A stretch of 64,000 nucleotides of DNA from Cymbidium sinense (GCA_021442155.1 CM038228.1:9155179-9219178); one strand, 5' to 3'. Counted from the stretch's first letter, positions 48,401-61,113 are shown. A program made the numbers and translations. Notes: a model not told the origin generated them from the sequence alone.

Positions 48401-49344
48401 CGATCTTAAGATCTTACTACCACGATGGTAGTTTCTATAGTGGAGCATTCTTAGCTTCTCGATTGGCTTTTGATACCTCTTCTTCATAAGACCTTTTTAT
48501 TTTCTTTGATAAATTTCGGGACTATGTACTCGAGCAGATAAAATTTCATGTTGTTTCTTCTACCAGGTTTAAGCTGACTGTTGTTAAGCCCAGAAAGATT
48601 GTTTAACATTACCAGCAGAACTATTCCTTTTCACCCATTTCAGATTTTCAAACTTTTTGTGAGTGAGAACACTACAGCATCAAGTCAGTGCATAGAGTGA
48701 TTGACGATAATTATCGAGCTTATAGTTCGACATTTTATTCCTTCTTTGCCTTTGAGTTAGTTTTCCTCCATATGAGAAAGCTTCAGCATCAAAAGATTCA
48801 ACTGACAGAGTGATCACATTCATAGGCATGGTGAAACTTTAGGTGGCCGGTTCTTTTCATGGCCGAATGACCCAATCTTTCGAATACAGAGGCTCTTTTT
48901 CAAGGAACCTTGATAGCAGTAGCGACAATTCTAGTCATTCTCCTCCCCTGCATAGGTTGGTGTGCACAATATACAGGTGCTTCAAGTGGAGGGTTGTTTG
49001 CAGCAGCGATAGTTGGGAAGTTTATGCTACCAAATTAAATGATAGCTCCAGCATCTCAAGTATTGATTGATAGCGGTTGTTAGCTCCACGCATGATGAGC
49101 GGTATACGAAGATCCATTAGCACAAATGAAAGATGGGGTAATGTCGATATATCACCCACGAGATGTATGAAACAAACAACACAATGAAATAAAAGACCCA
49201 ATTTTATTTTAAGATTCATTTAAACTTGACACTTTCATTCATTTATTTTCATTTATAACTCCACTATTATATATATACTCCTCTGGAGGCTCAAGGCCCT
49301 CCCTCCTCATTGAAGGAATTGGTCTGGAAATAAATGGAATAATA

Positions 49345-49720
49345 GATACTACCGAAATTTCTCTCATTTTGTGAGGACTTTAGATCTAGTTCAAGTTTCA
49401 CATGCATAAGCATCTATAGTTAATTACCTCAATCGAGAGAACTTTCGATTAAAGCTATTTGTTAGATTGCTAAATGCGTAGCGTATAGTAGCAGCATGTG
49501 AAGTTTAAAATTTGGGTTTAGAATTTATGAAATTCACCATCTTAGCTTAAAGCAGACGGTTGGGGAATAATACATGATCTAGATCCGTGATTCCATCATC
49601 CTGGTCGTGGTCCCTCTTAGTCGGAGGAGATAGTCGACAACGATCGAAGATCCTATCACATATGAGTTCGTCGAATCCTTTGTAGGCGCAGGGTGGTATT
49701 TTTGCGAGGAGATATAAGTC
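49345..49720 (+). repeat. Dispersed repeat family R1, copy 2
   Basis: It carries the same ordered words as copy 1 at 36,410, such as 'gaggactttagatcta', 'agcatctatagttaatta' and 'gagaactttcgattaa'. It continues further right than copy 1 with 'atataccctatgattcaca' (about 49,748), which is also found, inverted, in copy 3. The family is therefore at least 450 bases long. Confidence 0.8.
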
Positions 49721-49914
49721 CCTTACGGCAGAGAATTTTTTTTCCATTATATACCCTATGATTCACATCGAGTCAGACATTGGGGAGTATCTGAGCTTCT
49801 GATCATTGATCGTAATATAATGGTTTCATTTGGCGAATACCGTCAAGGATTACGGTGTAGCTGCGTCGTATGTTGGCCAAATACAGCGGTTAGAAGGACA
49901 AACGCGTCGCTAGT

Positions 49915-50260
49915 ATGAGATTAATTGAGAGTGAATATAGAAATATACTTGACTTGACATTGGCTCCTTGTGAGCTAGAATTTTCTTAATTTATACCCTC
50001 AACAAATTATTGCGAAAGGTGAATTGAGTTATATTTTACTTTTAAGTTTTTAAAGATTTAATTTCATTTAAGTATTTAACACTTAGTGATATGAGATTAA
50101 TTGAGAGTGAATATAAAAATATACTTGACTGACATTGCTCTTATTTAGAATTTTCTTAATTTGTACCTTGACAAACTATTGAAGGTGGATTGAGTTATAT
50201 TTTGTTTTAAGTTTTTAAAAATTAAATTTCATTTAAGCATTTAACACTTAGTAATTTATC
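49915..50260 (+). repeat. Tandem duplication, period 176 bp
   Basis: The unit starting 'atgagattaattgagagtga' at 49,915 is repeated at 50,091, each copy running through 'gaattttcttaattt', 'gagttatatttt' and 'catttaacacttag' words. The copies are close in sequence and differ by small indels, so the duplication is younger than most repeats here. Confidence 0.92.
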
Positions 50261-50299
50261 CTATTTTTATATTTATATTGACACTTGATTTTGATTAAT

Positions 50300-51960
50300 T
50301 TGATTTGAGCTTGCAAGCACATTTTGATGGTAAGTATCTCCTTGAAATCTTTATTCAACGTCATCAGTAATTAATTGATTGAATTAAATATATTTAAGAA
50401 CTTTAAATCCTATCAACTGTTTATAGCTCTAACGAGGATCGGATATGTAGGTTAAAGCTTCGTATTGTATTATGACTTTCTTGAATATCTTTTGTATTTG
50501 AAAATATATTTATATTTTGAAAATTTAATGATTAATTCTTTCAATTATTTGTATTCTTGAGATATAATTATGAATTTGCAATATTTTCTCGAATACAAAA
50601 TAAATTCTAAATTTATTTATTTTAACTCTGACATCCTCAACACTTTAATCTACACATTTAGCGTTATTATTGAGATTCATGCTTTGATAATTCATATTAT
50701 TTTATTTTTATTATGCGATTGATTTTATATTTTTATTTAATCCCAACTTAGCATGCCTTTTGACATTCTGGCACTTTAAATCTACATGTCCAACGCAGAT
50801 ATTTATAAAACTTAGATAATTTCATCTAATTAATAAAATTATTGATTTTAAAATTTATAATTAGAATGAAATTTCTTAATTTTAGATTGAAGAAGCTCCA
50901 TAATTCATGGAGAATTTAATTTAGCGTCGTGTTACATGCAGTTGTAGAAGAATTGTAGGGTGGATTTTAAGCTTTATTTATGCAATTCAAATTACATCTT
51001 TACTTACATTTAAATTGATAGGAAGTTAAATAAAAGTAAATTGATTACTTAACTTATGCACATTAATAGGATTTTAAATCTTTGTAAATCATCATCACCT
51101 TTTGTTCTTTCCCATGTGAGCTCGCATACCTCTTTCGAATGAGCTTGTGTGAATTCAAACACTTGCCATTTCTTTTGATATGCAATGCAATGCTCCTCAA
51201 TTGTTTATTGGAACTTTATGTTCATGCTTCTTGAAAAGTTATTTAATTTTCGCACATTTCTTATAAGCAGTTGAATTGCATTCGTATTTAAATGCTAGCT
51301 TCCGAGCTTACTATAAGTCTCTTATGATATAATTATAAATTCAACTAGATTTTCTTTTAGATCATTTAAAGTGACATATTATAAGAATTATATTCATGGT
51401 AATTAACTATGTATCAAATTCTTTGTGTATCTCAAGTAAATTTTCTCAACACTTTTCAACTTCAGTAAGTAAATTTATCAAATTTTGTATAAGTTCTATA
51501 TTTGATTGTGTTCAATTGAAATCATTTTAATCGCTTGGAATAAGTTGTAATAATTCAGTGTTTATTATGTGAGCCATATGTATGTTTATTGGCCAACATT
51601 CTAGTCACATTCTTGCTCACATAAAAGATATCAAAACTCAATTTGGTTTCATTTCTTAATTCCACTTCAAGTCTTATTTTATTCAAAATTAGGTTTAAAT
51701 TTATCAAGTCTATTATGAGCCTAATACTAATCTCAAATTTAAGCTTGCATTTCACTTACATTTTGTTTGTTTTAATATATGAAGCAACAAAATTGCATCA
51801 TTCATTTGGTGACGAACTAAGTGAATGAATCCATTTTCACATAGTATAATCTAACATAATAAAAACACTTATAGTGCCCATTTAAATTCAATCTTTGTGA
51901 ATTTTTTTTATTTTAGGATTTCATGTTTCATATTTAATTTAATATCTAATTAATTTTAAT
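50300..51960 (+). repeat. Dispersed repeat family R2, copy 1
   Basis: It matches 55,360-56,600 in inverted orientation. Shared words include 'agaatgaaatttcttaattt' (50,863) and 'ggtgacgaactaagtgaatg' (51,808), plus the segment between. It has no recognisable coding sequence. Family not identified. Confidence 0.75.
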
Positions 51961-51969
51961 TTAAGTCCC

Positions 51970-53230
51970 AAAAGTGACAAAATTTGTGATATTTTGGCAT
52001 AAGGTGGAACATCTAACAATTTTGGCGCGCCTTCGATGGCGTGGTCGGTTTTTAACGCCGGTAGTTTTTTCATCCCACGATGGCGTGGCGAGGTCTTCAA
52101 ACCTGCAAATACATATACAGATAATTTTCATGCATTCAAGCTTTTCTCTATCTCGTTGCATATTCACCAATACCCACGAATCATTTATTTCAAAAATCAG
52201 CCCATTGACTCCCATAAGCTGCCTTCTTGCAATAAGTTTAACTGCTTAATAATGTAGGCTAATAAACAAGTTCACAGCAGGTAGAAAATGTTACGGCTAA
52301 ATGAGGGGATTCAATGTGAATGGCTGCGAGTTTAACATGAGGAAGAGAAAATTATTGGCCGATAACTATAGGGATAGGGGTGGGGAAGAAATCAAGCGTG
52401 TACCTATTGCAAGAAGTTGTGTGTGGTTGTTGGGTTGGGTCGATTGAAGGAAGGTAGGGAAAGGTATGCCAAGAGGAACCCGCCTGATGACAGAGTTGCC
52501 TCTCTGCCACCTTTCGTGAAGAGGCGAGATCAAGTGTGCTATTCGGCTGGGAGTCTCGACTCAACCTCACAGGAGAGCAGAGGGAGGTCGGATGCTCGTT
52601 AGATTTCACCTTCTGACATGGATGGACGAGCAGGAGGATCGAGAGAGAGGGGCGAAAGAGGGCCTGAAGAAGCTAGACCAGCGCTCCTTTTTTTCTTCGG
52701 TTTTACAAGTTGAAGAGATGGTGGATAAAGGAAAGGGGCTTCTGGTGGGAGGAGGAACAAGGTCTGCTGACTTGAAGGAGGAGACGGATGAGCCTACTAG
52801 TTGGTTCTACTCGGATGGGAAGTCATGTGAGAGAGGGAGAAAAGCACGGGAGGAAGAGAGGAAGAGAGTGTCACACTTGAGGAGGGGGCACTGGGTTCTC
52901 TAAATCAAGCGAATAGAGAGGCGAGGAAAGAAGACAAGAGAGGGGCTTGATTTGAAGTTCCAAGGGGGACGAGGGGCTTCATTCAATTTTCACTCTAGAT
53001 GAGCGAGAGCGGGAATGGTTGAGGGAGAGAGAGGAACAGGTAAGGGAAGATCGGGAGCCGAGTGTGTGAGCAGACAGAGATGGCCGTGTGCTTACTACTA
53101 CTCAAAGATGAATGGCAAACCAGAATGTGAGCTTAATTGCTTTGAGATCCTCAACAAGACCAACAATTCTTAAGCGATGATGTATATCTAAGACTCTTCA
53201 AGAAAAGGTAATGACGTAGATTCATGCCTT
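51970..53230. other. Balanced-composition, purine-rich stretch, no gene recognised
   Basis: It contains a GGCGCGCC word at 52,024 and, from about 52,430, a long run rich in GA/GGA. Open frames here (up to 103 codons, 52,592-52,903) translate to Arg/Glu/Lys-rich low-complexity residues and resemble no family. It may be a transposon leader or a captured 5' untranslated region. It lies between the two inverted R2 copies. Confidence 0.35.
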
Positions 53231-53235
53231 CACAT

Positions 53236-53730
53236 AGGGCTGCAAATGAACCGAGCCGAGCTAAGTCCTGCATGTGCTTGTCCAAGTTCAAGCTTGTTTA
53301 CCATTATTAAGCTCTAGCTCGGCTCGAGTTCAATTCTAGCTTTTAGGATGGTGGTCAAACTTGAGCTCGTTTAAAAAAATCTTGTTCAAGCTCAGATTGA
53401 GTTTGTTTACGAGCTCGGTACAAATTAGAATTATTGAGCCTATTAAAGAGCAGCCTATTTAACAAAATAAATGACTTTAATCAAGACTCAATCGAGCATA
53501 TTTGCAAGCAACTTGTTGAGAAATATACACAAGCGATATCAGTTAAAGCTTATCAAGCCTAAAAAAATTAAACAATCATGTTAATGAACAAGCCTTAATC
53601 AAGCTGTCAAGCGTTATCGAAACTTGTTCAGCTTTAAATATTGTTCATAAATATAAATGAACTAAACAACAAGTTGTTCAAGCTTGTTCATTCAGCAATT
53701 GAATATTTACAAAAGTATTCAAGCTCCTTC
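53236..53730 (+). repeat. Short interspersed element with 'gctgcaaatgaaccgagccg' start, copy 1
   Basis: It begins 'agggctgcaaatgaaccgag' and continues with many 'gctcgagctcggctcg'- and 'aagcttgttcaagctc'-type words, a composition widely seen in plant hAT-like miniature elements. A second, more diverged copy is at about 61,480-61,770 ('aggggtgcacatgaaccaaa', 'aagcttgaatatttctataa'). Terminal repeats were not resolved. It encodes no protein. Confidence 0.5.
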
Positions 53731-54234
53731 AAAAATGAATAACTCATTGAAATGATCATTATTACTTTCTAAAATCCCAGATAAAATTAACAATTCCCAA
53801 GATTTATCAAGCACAAGAAACCATGCACTATGAGGAGATCAAATTTTGATCACCTTAGAAGCATCAAAGCTATGATATGTAGGGTTTAATCTTGGTCATC
53901 TTGTTGCCCTCAATGCAACAAGCTCAATGCAATATTGCCACAGAATCCAATTGCGTCCCACAAAATTGCAAAATAAAAATATAGCAACTTTCTACTAACA
54001 AAAAAAGCCAATACAATAACAACATGCACCACTCGTATCAAAGCCCTCTATTTTGCTCAAGGTCACGAAGGTATAGGATTGTTGTACGAGTGGAAAGAGG
54101 AAGACAATTATTCACAGATAATTTGCATGCACTCTGATTGATAAAAAAATAACATAAAAGCGTAAATATATATTTAAACTTTATGTGATAATATATGTTT
54201 TTTAACTTAAAAGTATAGATGAACAAAATTTCTA

Positions 54235-54236
<2 letters not shown>

Positions 54237-54291
<55 letters not shown>
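54237..54291. repeat. (AT)n microsatellite
   Basis: About 27 AT units, uninterrupted. Confidence 0.95.
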
Positions 54292-54293
<2 letters not shown>

Positions 54294-54394
54294 TAGTTGA
54301 TTGAATTTGAAATAATGTAAAATGAAAATAATATATTTAGAGAACTTTTAAGTTGTTTACACAAACTCTACAAACGCAAGGATTTACATTTTTA

Positions 54395-54955
54395 TGTTTG
54401 GGCCACGGGAAGCGACGATAAACTTTGGCGGCAAGCGGCAACTAACGGTGATGGGCGATGACAAGTGGTGATCGGTGTTGACCTCATTGTATCTTATATA
54501 AATTCGAGTCATCCGAGACAAATTCGACGAAATGAATCGATATCATGCAAATCAAAACTAAAATATACTGGATGTCGCTGAAATTAGTTCAAACGATCTC
54601 CGATTGATGAACGGACTTTGTCATCACGTTCAGAATATCAGAATTGATCAAAATATACATCTTGCATAATCCGACGGTCGACTAATCAAGAGGTCGAGCC
54701 GTCAAAGCGGCTACGCGCATATTGGAGTCGGGAGGCTGCGACGATGCCCAAACGATTTTCGTTTACGAAATTGATCACGCCGTTAGAGTCGAAACGTCAA
54801 AACCTATCAAATGAGGCTGACGCTCAATTGAGACAGTCTACAGTATCGGCGTCGAATACGGCGACCAATTTTGAATTAAAAGTTATAATTTGTCGTCGAA
54901 ATGAACCAACGATCGTGAAACGGTTGCGTCGTTATATCCATTAAAATTACCTAAA
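54395..54955 (+). other. CpG-rich island in AT-rich DNA, LTR-like, no gene recognised
   Basis: CpG words are frequent (gcgacg, ggcgg, gtcgg, cgtcga), unlike most of the window, where methylation decay has reduced them. A weakly similar short segment is at 58,065-58,160 ('gcaag..gcagtcaa.ggcaatgat..g'). The 66-codon frame at 54,744 is probably chance. This may be a young LTR or a captured fragment. Confidence 0.35.
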
Positions 54956-55359
54956 ATAGACATCCAATTTAATTAAAATTTTCACACTTAAAATTAATCA
55001 AAATTAACATTTGAGATAAATCCACTAATTATGCCCAATCGGACCTTGAAACTGCGGTATTCCATGCCTCCACCTCCCATTCGACTAGTAATAGCATCAT
55101 CTTTGCCCATGTCTCTTGGATGGGCGTTGGTTTTTTTTTAAGAATAAAAATTTTATATATAAAGAAAATGAATAAACTAAAACGGTCTTTCCGGTGACTA
55201 TTCTATATTTCCAGTTTTTCTTCTTTCTCTCGCATCTCAGTGCTCACGAAAGGAGACTCTCATTCTCCCTCCCATTTTCATTTTCTCTTGAACGAGGCCG
55301 GAATGATGTCGAAATTTCATCAAATTTTTTAGACTTAAAAAAACTTATTTAACATTAAG

Positions 55360-56600
55360 TTAAATATAAAATATAAAGTCCTAAAAAAATGAATTTATAA
55401 TTAAATTTGAATGAGCTCAATAAATATTGATATCATATATAATTAACTAGCGAAAATGAGTTCATTCACTTAATTCATCACCAAAATGAAGGTTAAGTCT
55501 ATTGCTTTATATATTGAAACAAATGAAAGTGCTCAAGTAGGATACAAGTGAGGCTTGAAGCTAACTCCAAACTCATAAGAGAGTTGCAATAAATTTGAAG
55601 TCTAATTTTTCAAATAAAAATTGAACTTGATGTGGAGTAAAAGATAGGATAAGATTGGGTTTAATAACTCATATACGAACAAGCTTCTCCTCGATTATTC
55701 AAGGCGTCAAATTCATGAATAAGATGCTAGCATGATGAAATATAATCAATTGATCACCTGGATAGGTATGTTCGATGCTGAATGAAATGTAGAACAACAA
55801 GTGACTAGTAATAAACCTGAAAGTCCGATTCCAAATTGAGAACAAAAGTTTGTGAGAAGTTTGATAGCTTGGTTGCAAGCATGAATTCAATTAAAAGGCT
55901 CACCAACAATGAATGATACATCTTCAAATAATACAATTATTTATATTTGAATGCAAAATTAAAGCACATGGAACTTGTTGAGTGCCAAAGTCAAATTCTT
56001 GCATCAAAAGAATAAAAAAAACTTAAATTTGCATAAGCTCGCCTGAAGGAGGCATAGCAACTCATCTAGGCGAGAGCAAAAGTTGAATATGATGAGTTGA
56101 TAACAATTCAAAAGCTCATTAATGACTACAAACCAAATGATATTTGAGAATTGAAAAATTCAACAAGCAAGCTAAGTGCTAGCAAAACTACAATGTTATG
56201 AATTACAACTTAAATCATTCGCTACCGAATCTGCAACTCTTCCTATAAGCAGACATAATGTGATACTAAATTAAATCCTGCACGAATTATGAAAGTTCTT
56301 TCAATCCAAAAATTAGAAAATTTTCATTCTAATTTTGATTTTTAAAATCAATAATTTCATTAATTGGATGAAATTATCTAAGCTAAAAATACATTCATGT
56401 GCACGGACATAGAAATTTAGAGTGCAAATTTTAATGTCTGAAAAAACTACGCAGGCTATATTAGAATTAAATAAAAATATAAAATTAATCTTATAATTTA
56501 GAAATAAAATTATCTAAATTATTAAATACATAAGTCTGATGTTGAATGTTTAAATTGTTCAGAATCTTTGCGGGTTAAAACCAAATTGACTTAAATATCT
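55360..56600 (-). repeat. Dispersed repeat family R2, copy 2 (inverted)
   Basis: It is the inverted counterpart of 50,300-51,960, with matching words such as 'ggtgatgaattaagtgaatg' read on the minus strand near 55,490. The copy is about 400 bases shorter, by internal deletions. With copy 1 it brackets 3.4 kb of DNA. Confidence 0.75.
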
Positions 56601-57400
56601 TACACTGTGAATTATGTAAATATTTTGGGTAAGACAATCATTATGAAAGTTTGAGTATATTTTAAATTTTAATATTCTAATTATATACTTATATATGTAT
56701 TTTAACAAGTCAACATATTCATATGGCAAAGTTGAGTCTATTTTGAGCGGTCAAATCCTCCTCTCCATAGGAATTTGGTTGATAAGGGATTCTTTTGATA
56801 GAAAATTAAGTGATTAATCTTAGTAAGACTGTATATAAAAATTAATATAGATAATACATTCAAGTTGATCGCAGTAAGTCCACTCTTACTACTTTCATAA
56901 AGCCTTTAATAGTTTTAATATGGCTATTTCATGTTTAAAAATTCAAATATTTAATTTCAAAAAAAATCTTAAAATATAATTACAGGTTTCAATCCATAGA
57001 TCCAATCCTCCTCCTATAAGAGTAGAGTTGACAAGATCTAATGTGATATAGAGAGATCTCAAAATTGTCAGATCCTCTGAGCAAAGAGTACAATTGAGAT
57101 CTACCGATGATGGTATGTTGATTGAGAATATCAACCGGAGGGGCTTACTATTATCAAAATTTCCTAAAATATTTAATGTTAAATGAAATTCCTATCAACT
57201 ATCAAATATCCAAAAAAATTTCAAAATAAAAAAATTTGATTAAATGAAAATCTATCATAAAAAATATAAACAAAAAAAATAAATAAATAAATTCATCGAT
57301 CCGCCTTCCACAATCATTTGTCAGGGGTGACAAATTTAATGTTAACGCTTCATAGGAAATTTAATGTATATATGTATCGTTATATTGCACTCAAAAGCGT
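56600..57400. other. AT-rich DNA without recognisable gene
   Basis: Only short frames, poly-A runs (57,220-57,290) and no pairing with other repeats that I could see. Confidence 0.5.
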
Positions 57401-57419
57401 TTTACGCAATAAGGACATT

Positions 57420-58010
57420 GCAGGTATGCTCTGTCCGTGATTTTGTGGTAATTTCTATGAAGCGGTTCTGACAGCCCCGGTGGGTGATTTGGCGTGCTCA
57501 CTAAATTACTATCACTTGTAGCATGTTCCCATGGTTTCTACCCGTTTGAGTTGTGGTTCATAGGGTATACATAATAGGGTATAAAGTTCGTTGTTAGCTA
57601 AGGTGGACTTAAGATTGTCCCCTTTGACAAATATTAATCCTAGTCCACAAAGTTTTCTTGGATGGCCGATCCATGGCACGAGGATCTTCGATCAGGTTGT
57701 TACCTCTCTAAGTGGATGGGGATCGTGGACGGGATGCGAAATATAGGATCTTGATGGGCTCATGATTCCCCAACCATATGCTCCAAACATAAAAGAAAAA
57801 ATGATGAATTTAATTAAAATTTAAATCGAATAGTTCTTCTTATCTGTAGCAATGCTTGACTATTTAATCGAAAGTTCCTCTCGATTGGGGAGTAATTAAC
57901 TATAGATGCTTGTGCACGTATGAAACTTAGATCAAAATCCTCACCAAATGAGGCGAAATCTCGGGTAGTGCCTTTTATCCACTACAAACAATCATCTATC
58001 TTACGAAAAT
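57420..58010 (-). repeat. Dispersed repeat family R1, copy 3 (inverted)
   Basis: On the minus strand it shows the R1 words in order: 'ggtgaggattttgatct', 'gcatctatagttaattact', 'gaactttcgattaa', 'atggttggggaatcatg' and 'ataccctatgaaccac'. It extends further at the 3' side than the other two and ends near 'gtgggtgatttggcgtgctc' (plus sense 57,479-57,498). Confidence 0.8.
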
Positions 58011-58169
58011 TTTTCGGCACAAAATCTTTCTCGTTTCATCGGAGGTGGGAATTTTGAACCCATAACCATAGTAGTGGGCATCAGTGGCGGGCGACTAGAG
58101 GAGGCCAGTGGCAAGCAGCAGTCAATTGGCAATGATAAGTAGCAGTCGGTGACCGTGATGGGAGCCCAA

Positions 58170-59018
58170 TATAGGTGGATAAAATGGATATGGCTTTGAT
58201 GTATTCAAAACCTAGTCAAAATCAGACGAGTTTTGACATACTAGGAATGAACTACATAGTGAATTTTAAATTCCATGAAATTTTATACTGCATTTTAAAT
58301 TCTTCAAAACAAACATCAAAATTTTGAAATGTAATGCATATCAAGTACTTTACACCATAAATTCATCAAACCAAATCCCCTAAATATTTTGAAAATTATT
58401 GTGGCATGAACCCCCTTGGTCACCACTTCTCATAAGTACCCATCTTTAAGTTGTAACAAGGGGAAAAAAGAGAAGCACGAAAAAAAAAAGAGGGAAGAAA
58501 ACAGAGTAATAAAATTACATTTATAAAAGGGGCATACCCAAGCATTAGGCCCTCCATCAATGCAATGTCTAAGGAGGAATTGATATACATAGCCATACCG
58601 ATGCATTGCAAAGAAAATATTTCCATGATAAGAATGTGATCTCCAAATGACAATGAGGAAACCAAATAATTGTTGCAAACCCACTCCGTAATAGATTGTG
58701 TTTATCAAGCTTCTAAAAACACAGACAAAAGAAGATTGAGATAGATTTTTGATAGGCTGGGCGGCTAATAGTTTTTAGAAAATAAGAAGTAATCATTGAT
58801 TAAAAGCAACAGAAACACTTAATACACCATGTTCAAATTAAAATGGATAGGCACTCCATAATATTCACTATAAAGCATCATATTAAAAGCAAGCATGCAA
58901 ACTTCAGAATATGCTTAAATATCAAAATAAAAGAGTGAACTGCACGATTCATACCAATTCAAGGTATCACGATGGTTTGCATAAGTATCTTCAATCTGGA
59001 ATATAACTCAGATAGGTA
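58170..59018 (-). other. Region downstream of IPK1, probable 3' untranslated part
   Basis: The first few hundred bases after the IPK1 stop (59,019) on the minus strand are AT-rich and contain no canonical AATAAA that I could find. The true transcript end is therefore unknown. The two overlapping frames at 58,420-58,708 are hydrophobic and probably chance. Confidence 0.35.
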
Positions 59019-61113
59019 TCATTTAGATTCAATTGATGCAGTACCATTATTCATCGGCATTCCACATTCAGTGTAAAAGCTAACTATCTTCTGATCCAAC
59101 TTATAGTAGTGTACCATTTTATCAAGAGGTTTTATGTCAAGGTCAATGAAGAAAGCCTGCAAAAGAATCCTCAATGTTAGCTTTATTTGGAATGGGGTAG
59201 GGATGGACAAAGTGAGGTCAAGTCTCATGCTAAAAAATGAAGTCGTATATGGAAGATCCGTTATCACAATATATTGATCGATATCTATGCCATGATACTA
59301 GCATATCATGTTGATCCCTATTGTAAAATCAGCAGAAGTAAGAAGTGGACTTCAACAAATCTGAAGGATGACAGCCTAAAATAACTTGTTTTAGTAAGTT
59401 CCTTTAGTAAATGACCAGTATCTTAGCTTTTTGATAGTGCTCATAAGCACATACTTTGTACCTGTAAAATGCTTTTTCCGAAAATGGATGAGAATATACC
59501 TTGTAATCAAAGGTCTGCTCGGATGACTCAAGATGAATAACATTGTATGAGGAGTCACTTTTTTGCTGAGGCCTGAAGCTAATCATTAAACTACAGTCCT
59601 TTGCAGTGGCAGCTATTAGAAAATCCCTCACGGCTTTCAGACTTTCCTCTAAAGATAGAGTATGCAACCAAGAATACCTCTGCACTGATTCAGAGTCACC
59701 AAGATTTTTGCATACCATGCAAGGCTCTGAAATAATATTGTAATATACATGAATAGTTCCTTCTATATCAAATACATCAAGCTTTTGAACAGCCAGAAGT
59801 CGGTCAAGTACTCTGGACCTGAAAATTGCTTCAGATACAACTTCAATAAAGGTAGCTAATCTTTGGCCACATTCTCCTCGTATGAGTACCTTTAGTTGAT
59901 CTTCAATGCTAGCGCCAATCTCATCAGATTGATTAACTGATACAGTTTTTTGACTGCCATCTATTCCCTCCATGTCTCCATATATGAGAGTGCCATTCAG
60001 AAAAATACGAAAGTTATTACAAGGAGTTCTAACGAGTGCGGCAATGGCTTTGTTTATCTGCTCTCTAGATCCAGAGAACAGATCCAGTGGATTGTATTCA
60101 CTAGGCTGTGCAATCTGAAATGAGTTAAAACATGTAGCTCACATAAAGATATGTTTTAATTTATAATCATTAGTCGTAATGCAAAAGGAATACTAACTTC
60201 TCTAGAAAAATAGATTAATTCAGAGAAACTAAAGTGGGATTCCATGGTTCTTGTTAAATAACTGGGGCCAAAATAAAAAAATAATTTAAATCAAAGAAAA
60301 TATTCGGTAATTGACTCATGATTATGAAACAAAGTATCTGCCATTTAATAGAGTTGCAATAAATGACAAACAATTGTTGATGTTATCATTGGATTGGTAA
60401 AGGTTAGCATTACAAAGTCAATTCCCCAATATAGAAGCTTTCAATGTGGCTACCCACAAATGCATAGAAAATAATTATAATCCTCAACAACCAATAGTTA
60501 ATGTCCAAGCTATGAAACTGGACTTTCTTGCCATGGAATAGGCCAAACCTAAGTCAGCTCAAAGTTGAATACCCAGGTTCAGGTCAATCTAGGCTTTGAT
60601 GTTGTTCATACTCAGCCTGAAATCTATCAGGACTTAAATCCCATGCTTAACACAACCAACCAGTCATTATAAGTTCCCAAACTGCCCAAATAGGGCCAGT
60701 TTGAAATTTAGCAAAGCCTAGTTAGTTGTCATTATCACTCGCAATTCTAAGCAAGATTAAAGGATTGTTGAGTGAAGGAAATATCCAAAAAAGACAACTC
60801 TGATAGCTTTGCGTATAGGAAATAAAGACTGAGAAAACATATACCTCTCCAAGATGATATTTCAAGAGTTGATGCATTCTAAATCGCGTTACAAACTTCT
60901 TTACAGTGTTTTGCTTGGCTATAAATTTTGAAGAAGGAAGAAACCCACACTTCGGCTGATGCTCAGTTGAGTAACCATTAAGCCATGCAAAAACAAAATA
61001 AAAGAGATTCAGTTCAAAGACCATAAAGCTTCAACCCGAAAAAAAGAACAACCTGTTTGAGTTGGAAGTAACCTTTATTTCCACTGCTACACATACATCA
61101 TCTTTGAAAGAAC
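59019..61113 (-). CDS. IPK1: Inositol-pentakisphosphate 2-kinase, last four exons (5' part outside window)
   Basis: This enzyme phosphorylates inositol pentakisphosphate at position 2 to make phytate (InsP6), using ATP. Exons by plus coordinates, read right to left: 61,073-61,113 (41 bp), 60,845-60,955 (111 bp), 59,500-60,114 (615 bp) and 59,019-59,156 (138 bp with stop). All introns have AG and GT ends, and the phase stays consistent throughout (about 300 codons). Family motifs: VEIKPKCGFLP across the first junction, with the catalytic EIKPK; RFRMHQLLK; SEYNPLDLFSGS; NNFRIFLNG; GVLDRLL-like RVLDRLL; LIAATAKDCSLMISF, with a metal-binding Asp; and FDYK then FIDLDIKPLDKM, with a second Asp. Known catalytic residues of the plant enzyme fall in these motifs and are present. 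The ATP-binding N-terminal half is not visible; its exons should lie beyond position 64,000. No stop or frameshift, so probably a live gene. Confidence 0.93.

Larger units (their letters stand above)
43700..49100 (-). mobile_element. Ty3/gypsy element of the Tat type, remnant with LINE insertion
   Basis: The only identifiable coding parts are RNase H and the integrase C-terminus (46,915-47,600, minus strand). Lower coordinates (43.7-46.7 kb) would be the 3' region of this element. They hold repeated phrases such as 'gatctcgac..gatgtcaaccc', 'cttacaagaga' and 'ggcttattgagt..gag.gcg.caacaactc', in line with the long repeat-bearing 3' regions of Tat-lineage elements. Higher coordinates (47.6-49.1 kb) should be the 5' half but give no readable gag or protease. 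LINE copy 2 sits at 44,307-45,192. Limits are approximate. Confidence 0.6.

Noticed and set aside
52592..52903. 103-codon plus-strand frame rich in Arg, Glu and Lys
   Set aside because: It is purine-rich low-complexity DNA, with no recognisable family, no splice context, and overlapping frames on the other strand of similar length.
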